DNA from: Akkermansia muciniphila
GTDB lineage: Bacteria; Verrucomicrobiota; Verrucomicrobiia; Limisphaerales; SXTU01
Assembly (NCBI GenBank): GCA_945872195.1
Contig: CAMBZO010000059.1
Span: 1-10,024, forward strand
Direction of reading: 5' to 3'
Length of the DNA: 10,024 bases
In this document: piece after piece, positions 5,978 to 10,024 of the stretch
How positions within the stretch are numbered: the stretch's first letter is position 1
Layout of the letters: every line of letters starts with the position of its first letter
Made by a program: the position numbers and the translations under genes
Notes under the pieces: model-generated
Database searches by the model: none
What the model saw: the letters and a program-made list of their open reading frames with translations, nothing else
Told to the model about the DNA's origin: nothing

Positions 5978-7381
5978 ATGCCGCCCACCCCCACCAAACC
6001 CTCTCCTGCCACCGGGCCGCGTGCTGGCTGGTGGCCGCTGCTAGCGGGCCTGTTCCTCGCCTTCGTCCTGCTCAAGCTCGGCAATCCCGTCATCCTCGAC
6101 CATATCGCCGGGGTGCCGGAGGGCTGGGAGGAAATCATCTTCGAGACATGGCCAGCAGCTTGGGGTTACTGCGTGCTGGCGGTGGTCACAGTGGTCGGCG
6201 CGCTGCAATGGCGGCGGGGGGTTGGCTTGCCAGTCTGGGCGCTGGTGTTCCCGGGGGTCTGGCTCGCGTGGCAGTTCGTCGCGGCGACGACGACGGTGGA
6301 TGCCTCGTTGACCAGGGTGGTGCTGCCGCAGTTTGTCGCGACGGTGGTTTGTTTCGCGGTGGGCCTGAGCGCGGGGCGTTCCGCCGGGGCGCGACGGGTC
6401 TGGCTGGGTTTGCTCGTGGGATTGCTGTTGGTGCTGGGCTCCGGATTCCGGCAGCAATACGGGGGCTTGGCGGCGAGCCGGGAGTTTTTCTACGAGAACG
6501 AAAAAACCGGCTGGAAAGACGTTCCACCGGAGGAATTGGCCCGGCTGGAAGCAAGCCGACTCCTCGTGCGCCGGCCCGACGGAATCCTCACCATCAACCC
6601 CAACCTGCTGCCCAAGCTGGCCAAGGACCGCATCATGGGGACGCTCGTCCAGCCCAATGCCCTCGCAGGAGTCGTGCTGCTGTTGCTGCCGGGTGCATTG
6701 CTCACGGTCTGGAGCGCGAGCGGGGGGTTGCAAAACGTGACGCGCGGCGTGCTCGTGGGGTTGGTGGCTTACATGGGCTTGGCGTGCCTGTATTGGTCGG
6801 GGTCAAAGGCAGGCTGGCTCATCGCGCTCACGGTTGGTGGCGTGGCGCTGCTGAATCTGCCCTTGCCCAAAGCGCTCAAGACCGGGCTGGTGCTTGTGGT
6901 GACAGCAGGCGGGTTGGCCGGATTCGCATGGAAATATCAGGCCTACTTCGCCGACGGCGCGCGGAGCGCGAATGCCCGTTTCGACTACTGGGCAGTCGCT
7001 GGGCGGACCGCTCTGGACCGCCCGCTCCTCGGCAGCGGCCCGGGTTCTTTCTACGCCGTCTATCGGCAGGCCAAACGCCCCGACGCGGAGATGACCCGAC
7101 TCGTTCATAATGACTACCTGCAACAAGCCTCCGACTCCGGCGCGATCGGGTTGCTCGCCTTCGGCGGATTCATATGGGCGTCCCTCGCCGGACTTTACCG
7201 GATAACGCGTGGTGACTGGACCCTCTTTTCCGTCTGGCTCGGGTTGCTTGGTTGGGCATTGCAAAGCTTCGTCGAGTTCGGTCTCTACATCCCGGCACTG
7301 GCGTGGACAGCGTTCTTCCTGTTCGGCTGGCTGTGGGCGGTGGCGCGAAATGGATTCGACACCACTCGCCGGCAAACTTAA
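5978..7381 (+). CDS. O-antigen ligase/polymerase family membrane protein (Wzy_C)
   Basis: A polytopic inner-membrane protein of the Wzy_C superfamily (PF04932), which covers O-antigen ligases (WaaL), O-antigen polymerases and related glycan transferases acting on undecaprenyl-linked sugars on the periplasmic side. Of 467 residues, hydrophobic segments lie at roughly 18-35, 60-76, 85-102, 115-131, 141-156, 227-246, 255-273, 279-292, 302-317, 388-405, 413-430 and 438-455. The large loop (about 320-385) holds the family signature: YWAVAGRTALDRPLLGSGPGSF (split as YWAVAGRTALD 337-347 and RPLLGSGPGSF 348-358) and HNDYLQ (377-382). The GSKAG segment (275-279) sits where family members have a conserved Ser-Arg/Lys-Gly motif. 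A TTG at 5960 would add six residues; ATG 5978 is preferred because it follows an extended -10 element. aroQ begins 11 bp after the stop. Ligase and polymerase cannot be told apart here. Confidence 0.87.
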   Translation: MPPTPTKPSPATGPRAGWWPLLAGLFLAFVLLKLGNPVILDHIAGVPEGWEEIIFETWPAAWGYCVLAVVTVVGALQWRRGVGLPVWALVFPGVWLAWQFVAATTTVDASLTRVVLPQFVATVVCFAVGLSAGRSAGARRVWLGLLVGLLLVLGSGFRQQYGGLAASREFFYENEKTGWKDVPPEELARLEASRLLVRRPDGILTINPNLLPKLAKDRIMGTLVQPNALAGVVLLLLPGALLTVWSASGGLQNVTRGVLVGLVAYMGLACLYWSGSKAGWLIALTVGGVALLNLPLPKALKTGLVLVVTAGGLAGFAWKYQAYFADGARSANARFDYWAVAGRTALDRPLLGSGPGSFYAVYRQAKRPDAEMTRLVHNDYLQQASDSGAIGLLAFGGFIWASLAGLYRITRGDWTLFSVWLGLLGWALQSFVEFGLYIPALAWTAFFLFGWLWAVARNGFDTTRRQT

Positions 7382-7392
7382 TCTCCTCGCCC

Positions 7393-7827
7393 ATGAACAT
7401 CCTGTTCCTGAATGGTCCGAACCTAAACCTGCTCGGCCAGCGCCAGCCGGAAATCTACGGTCAGACGACGCTCGCGGACATTGAGGCGAAGCTGCGTGAG
7501 TTGGCGGCCGAAGCGGGTGTGACCATGGACTTCCGCCAGTCAAATCACGAGGGCGAATTGGTCACTTGGATCCAACAGGCACATGGAAAGTTCGCCGTTA
7601 TCGTGATTAACGCTGCGGCATATACCCACACAAGTGTCGCGCTCCGAGACGCCATCTCTGCGGTGGCGGTGCCGACCATTGAGATTCACCTCTCGAACAT
7701 CCATGCGCGGGAGGAGTTCCGACACCAGTCAATGATCGCCGCCGTGTGTCGGGGGCAGATCGCAGGGTTCGGAGAACAGTCCTACTACCTCGCTTTGGAG
7801 GCAGCTTTACAGTTAAAGCTCTCCTGA
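7393..7827 (+). CDS. aroQ: Type II 3-dehydroquinate dehydratase
   Basis: Catalyses the third step of the shikimate pathway, dehydration of 3-dehydroquinate to 3-dehydroshikimate, as a cytoplasmic dodecamer. At 144 residues it has the standard length. The start MNILFLNGPNLNLLGQRQPE is the family N-terminus. The active-site set is complete: Arg17 and Tyr22 in the lid loop RQPEIYG, Asn73 in INAAAYTHTS, His99 in IEIHLSNIHAREEFR and Arg110; each sits two positions before its counterpart in the Mycobacterium tuberculosis enzyme. The frame is open upstream to 7252, but the conserved start is ATG 7393. It begins 11 bp after the O-antigen ligase-like gene and is probably co-transcribed with it. No Shine-Dalgarno site is visible (the preceding bases are pyrimidine-rich), and TTAATC at 7378-7383 is at best a weak -10. 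Confidence 0.97.
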   Translation: MNILFLNGPNLNLLGQRQPEIYGQTTLADIEAKLRELAAEAGVTMDFRQSNHEGELVTWIQQAHGKFAVIVINAAAYTHTSVALRDAISAVAVPTIEIHLSNIHAREEFRHQSMIAAVCRGQIAGFGEQSYYLALEAALQLKLS

Positions 7828-7899
7828 GAAGCTTCCAGTCGCAAGAAGTGCGCCAATTTTTGAGGCGATGCATCTCCAGATTTCGCGCTGAATGTCCGC

Positions 7900-7928
7900 T
7901 TGACGCTCCCTGCCTCGCTCCCTACTGT
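7900..7928 (+). promoter_or_regulatory. Sigma70-like promoter of the accB-accC operon
   Basis: TTGACG (7900-7905, five of six consensus bases), a 17-bp spacer and TACTGT (7923-7928). Transcription would start near 7935, giving a leader of about 100 nt before accB that contains a short ORF and the accB Shine-Dalgarno site. This is the best -35 in the window and lies in the 210-bp gap after aroQ, separating acc expression from aroQ. Confidence 0.6.
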
Positions 7929-7942
7929 CCGCCTCCACTGAA

Positions 7943-8047
7943 ATGTTGAACGTCCAGCCCAGCCTGAACCAACTGCCCTTCACCAGCGTGAGCCACGGCT
8001 CTCGTTACGACTCAAAGCTCTCAACTAGGAGGACTCTGTGGACCTGA
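7943..8047 (+). CDS. Possible 34-residue leader ORF overlapping the accB start
   Basis: A short ORF starting MLNVQPSLNQ, with stop TGA at 8045-8047, so it runs over the accB Shine-Dalgarno site and start codon (GTG 8038) in another frame. In its first 19 codons, counted by eye, third positions are G or C in 18, against 10 at first and 7 at second positions: the pattern of real genes in GC-rich DNA. The last 15 codons lose this bias (TCA, ACT, two AGG), partly because AGGAGG there doubles as the accB ribosome binding site. The ATG lies about 8 nt after the predicted transcription start. It could be a leader peptide or a translational coupler for accB. I do not recognise the peptide; chance cannot be excluded at this length. 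Confidence 0.4.
   Translation: MLNVQPSLNQLPFTSVSHGSRYDSKLSTRRTLWT
8027..8040 (+). promoter_or_regulatory. Strong Shine-Dalgarno site deciding the accB GTG start
   Basis: AGGAGG (8027-8032) stands 5 bases before GTG 8038, a perfect anti-16S match at good spacing. It fixes GTG as the accB start. It is the only strong Shine-Dalgarno site before any gene in this window. Confidence 0.85.
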
Positions 8048-8484
8048 AAGACATTAAAGCCATCATCGACCTGATGAAGAAGAACTCCATCGCGGAGTTT
8101 GAACTCGAGAAGCAGGATTTCAAAATCCGCCTCAAGCGGGGGAACATCGCCGGGCCCGTGGCCTACGAGGACGTCCCGGTCCTCCAACAATACGCCGCCC
8201 CCGCCCCAGTCGCCGCACTCCCTGCCGCCAGTGCTGCCTCCGCCGATGCCGAGATTAAGTCCCCGATGATTGGGACTCTCTACCGCTCCCCCTCCCCCGA
8301 AGCCGCAGCCTACGTGGAAGTCGGCACGGAAGTCGGCCCCGACACCGTCGTCTGCATCATCGAAGCGATGAAGGTGATGAACGAAATCAAGGCCGAGACC
8401 CGCGGCATCATAACCGCCATCGTCGCCGAGAACTCCAAGCCGGTGGAGTTCGGCCAAGCGTTGTTCAAGATTCGCCCCCTTTAA
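8038..8484 (+). CDS. accB: Biotin carboxyl carrier protein of acetyl-CoA carboxylase
   Basis: Carries the biotin that AccC carboxylates and the carboxyltransferase uses to make malonyl-CoA, the first committed step of fatty acid synthesis. Of 148 residues, the N-terminal part (1-35, MDLKDIKAIIDLMKKNSIAE) is the usual AccB helix pair and first strand, residues 45-72 form a flexible Ala/Pro-rich linker, and the biotinyl domain runs from about 73 to 148. The domain starts with IKSPMIGTLYRSPSPEA, which contains the family-typical 'thumb' region, and holds the biotinylation motif EAMKVMNEI with Lys112 as the modified residue. Start: GTG 8038 with a perfect Shine-Dalgarno site. It is followed after 69 bp by accC, the classic accBC operon, and is preceded by its own promoter and a possible leader ORF. 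Confidence 0.97.
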   Translation: MDLKDIKAIIDLMKKNSIAEFELEKQDFKIRLKRGNIAGPVAYEDVPVLQQYAAPAPVAALPAASAASADAEIKSPMIGTLYRSPSPEAAAYVEVGTEVGPDTVVCIIEAMKVMNEIKAETRGIITAIVAENSKPVEFGQALFKIRPL

Positions 8485-8495
8485 GGCTCAACCGA

Positions 8496-8553
8496 AGTGT
8501 TCAGTGGCCAGTTTCTCCCGAGCCGCTGACCTGTTGAACACTGATTACTGACC
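8496..8553. repeat. Inverted heptamer repeats filling the accB-accC gap
   Basis: The left part has three 7-bp units of the AGTNNNC kind (8496-8516, first unit AGTGTTC). The right part carries the reverse complement type GANNACT (GAACACT 8536-8542, GATTACT 8543-8549), and its last partial unit runs into the accC ATG at 8554. The arms AGTGTTCA (8496-8503) and TGAACACT (8535-8542) are perfect 8-bp inverted repeats around a 31-bp loop, so the mRNA could form a hairpin. There is no T-run, so it does not look like a terminator, and no Shine-Dalgarno site lies before accC. Confidence 0.55.
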
Positions 8554-9939
8554 ATGTTCGAGAAAGTCCTCATCGCCAACCGCGGCGAAATCGCCGTCCG
8601 CATCATCCGCGCGTGCAAGGAGCTCAACATCCGCACCGTCGCCGTCTATTCCGAGTCCGACGCCAACTCCATGCACGTCCAGATGGCCGACGAAGCCATC
8701 TGCATCGGCAAAGGCCCCAGCAAGGAGAGCTACCTCCGCATTGACCGCCTCATCAGCGCCGCCGAGATCGCCGACGTGGACGCCATCCACCCCGGTTACG
8801 GCTTCCTCTCCGAGAACGCCCATTTCGCCGACGTCTGCGAGAGCTGCAACATCCGCTTCATCGGCCCCAGCTCCCGCGCGATGAACGCGCTGGAGGACAA
8901 GCAAGTCTCCCGCGCACTCGCCAAGAAAGCCGGCGTCGCCACCCCGCCCGGCTCCGAGGGCACCATCGAGAACGAGCAGGAAGCCCTCGCCACCGCCAAG
9001 CGCATCGGCTACCCGGTCATGATCAAAGCCATCGCCGGCGGCGGCGGACGAGGGATGCGCGTCGCGCACAACGACATCTCGATGATCAAGGGCTTCCACA
9101 CCTGCCGTTCCGAGGCCGAGAAAGCCTTCGGCAACGCCGGCGTTTACATCGAGAAGTTCATCGAGAACCCCCACCACATCGAGTTCCAGATCCTCGGCGA
9201 CAACCGGGGCAACCTCATCCACCTCGGCGAGCGCGACTGCTCCATCCAGCGCCGCAACCAGAAGCTCATCGAGGAATCCCCCTCCCCCCTCTTCGAGCGC
9301 AAAGAGTTCCGCGACCTCCGCAAGAAAATGGGCAAGGCCGCCCTCAAGATCGCCGAGGCCGCCAACTACACCAGCGCCGGCACCGTCGAGTTCATCGTGG
9401 ACGACAAGGCCAACTTTTACTTCCTCGAGGTGAACAAGCGCATCCAGGTCGAGCACCCCGTCACCGAGGAAGTCACCGGCATTGACCTCGTCAAGCAGAT
9501 GATCCTCATCGCCGCCGGCGAGCAACTCCGCATCAGCCAGAGCGACATCACCGCCCGCGGCCACTCCATCGAGTGCCGCATCAACGCTGAGGACCCCTTC
9601 GCCGACTTCCGCCCCTCGCCCGGCCGCATTGACATGTATTACGCACCCGGCGGCCCCGGCGTGCGCATTGATAGCCACGCCTACGCCGGCTACACCATCC
9701 CGCCCCACTACGACTCGATGATCGCCAAGCTCATCGTCTGGGGCAAAGACCGCCGCGAAGCGATAGAGCGCATGAGCCGCGCCTTGAGCGAATACATGAT
9801 CACCGGCATCAAGACCACGATCCCCTTCCAGCAAGCCATCCTCCAGGATCCCAACTTCCGGCGCGGCGTCTATTCCACGAACTTCGTCGAGCAACTCCTC
9901 AGCGGCGGCCGGCGGGAGTTGATTGAAGAGAAAGCGTAG
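8554..9939 (+). CDS. accC: Biotin carboxylase subunit of acetyl-CoA carboxylase
   Basis: ATP-dependent carboxylation of the biotin on AccB, using bicarbonate; cytoplasmic, homodimeric, with an ATP-grasp fold. At 461 residues it is slightly longer than the usual 445-450. Domains: N-terminal biotin carboxylase domain 1-114 (MFEKVLIANRGEIAVRIIRA; HPGYGFLSEN 79-88), ATP-grasp 115-320, C-terminal domain 335-445. Key residues are present: Lys116 (EDKQVSR), Lys158 (MIKA) before the Gly-rich loop GGGGRGM (162-168), Glu279 (GTVEF), Glu292, Asn294 and Arg296 in EVNKRIQVEHPVTE, and Arg342 in ECRINAED. The Lys at 295 replaces the Thr (or small residue) usual in MNTR, next to metal-binding Asn294. The start ATG gives the family N-terminus; it has no Shine-Dalgarno site and follows a heptamer repeat directly. 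Biotin carboxylase of acetyl-CoA carboxylase is preferred over propionyl-CoA or pyruvate carboxylase because of the adjacent accB and the stand-alone length. Confidence 0.98.
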   Translation: MFEKVLIANRGEIAVRIIRACKELNIRTVAVYSESDANSMHVQMADEAICIGKGPSKESYLRIDRLISAAEIADVDAIHPGYGFLSENAHFADVCESCNIRFIGPSSRAMNALEDKQVSRALAKKAGVATPPGSEGTIENEQEALATAKRIGYPVMIKAIAGGGGRGMRVAHNDISMIKGFHTCRSEAEKAFGNAGVYIEKFIENPHHIEFQILGDNRGNLIHLGERDCSIQRRNQKLIEESPSPLFERKEFRDLRKKMGKAALKIAEAANYTSAGTVEFIVDDKANFYFLEVNKRIQVEHPVTEEVTGIDLVKQMILIAAGEQLRISQSDITARGHSIECRINAEDPFADFRPSPGRIDMYYAPGGPGVRIDSHAYAGYTIPPHYDSMIAKLIVWGKDRREAIERMSRALSEYMITGIKTTIPFQQAILQDPNFRRGVYSTNFVEQLLSGGRRELIEEKA

Positions 9940-9959
9940 GCTCGGTTCGTCACCGGCGC

Positions 9960-9994
9960 AGGCCTTGAGCGCTGTGTGGCCTATTTGTGTTTGC
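9960..9994 (+). terminator. Weak candidate terminator after accC
   Basis: AGGCC (9960-9964) can pair with GGCCT (9978-9982) across a 13-base loop, followed by a T-rich but broken stretch (ATTTGTGTTTG). It sits 20 bp after the accC stop, the right place for the end of the operon, but the stem is short and the T-run is interrupted. The rest of 9940-10024 shows nothing else I can support. Confidence 0.25.
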
Positions 9995-10024
9995 AGTGTC
10001 AACAGGTCCGACTGCGTGAAACCC

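Noticed and set aside
5656..7110. Plus-strand ORF of 484 codons overlapping the flavin reductase and O-antigen ligase-like genes
   Set aside because: It is a frame-shifted reading of two genes, Arg/Gly-rich, with no recognisable domain.
7841..7858. Small stem CGCA/TGCG followed by CCAATTTTT after aroQ, as a terminator
   Set aside because: The stem is only 4 bp; the T-run alone is not enough to support it.
8004..8011. GTTACGAC as a second -10 for accB
   Set aside because: No acceptable -35 lies 16-18 bp upstream, and the promoter at 7900-7928 is much better.
8545..10002. Minus-strand ORF of 485 codons opposite accC
   Set aside because: It is an antisense shadow created by GC-rich third positions of accC; its Asp/Gly/Val-rich, low-complexity translation has no domain signature.

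Overview
This is a GC-rich stretch from a Gram-negative bacterium. The evidence for a Gram-negative is a lipobox lipoprotein, a ResB-type cytochrome c maturation protein, an O-antigen ligase-like polytopic protein and a bacterial-type AccB/AccC pair. The best guess for lineage is Verrucomicrobiota (Pedosphaera/Limisphaerales-like). That rests on the style of the ResB N-terminus, the duplicated lipoprotein domain, short heptamer repeats in the gaps and the near absence of Shine-Dalgarno sites; it is an inference, not a proof. Nine protein genes are well supported, one further short upstream ORF is plausible, and coding density is high.

Left third, minus strand, read right to left: a 407-residue SAM-dependent methyltransferase (4020-2797), then, from its own good promoter, a lipoprotein built of two copies of one domain (2658-1513), then resB (start at 1406, running off the left edge). 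The 106-bp gap between lipoprotein and resB is filled by two five-copy arrays of 7-bp repeats around a GC-rich spacer.

Middle, plus strand: an EboE-like TIM-barrel protein (4080-5249), divergent from the methyltransferase across only 59 bp, followed by a flavodoxin-fold NAD(P)H-dependent FMN reductase (5301-5888). None of the other ebo genes is in the window.

Right half, plus strand: an O-antigen ligase/polymerase family membrane protein (5978-7381) followed after 11 bp by aroQ, type II 3-dehydroquinase of the shikimate pathway (7393-7827). A 210-bp gap with a sigma70-like promoter and a 34-codon ORF with strong coding periodicity then leads into accB (8038-8484) and accC (8554-9939), the carrier and biotin carboxylase of acetyl-CoA carboxylase. 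The accB-accC gap holds an inverted pair of heptamer repeats.

The most interesting signals lie between genes. (1) Four short arrays with different unit sequences but the same 7-bp period sit in three intergenic gaps, two of them ending at or within 2 bp of a start codon. (2) Only accB has a strong Shine-Dalgarno site, while several other genes carry a -10-like hexamer 7-10 nt before the start codon, which suggests leaderless or near-leaderless transcripts. (3) A possible translated leader peptide overlaps the accB start. (4) An orphan eboE is paired with a flavin reductase.
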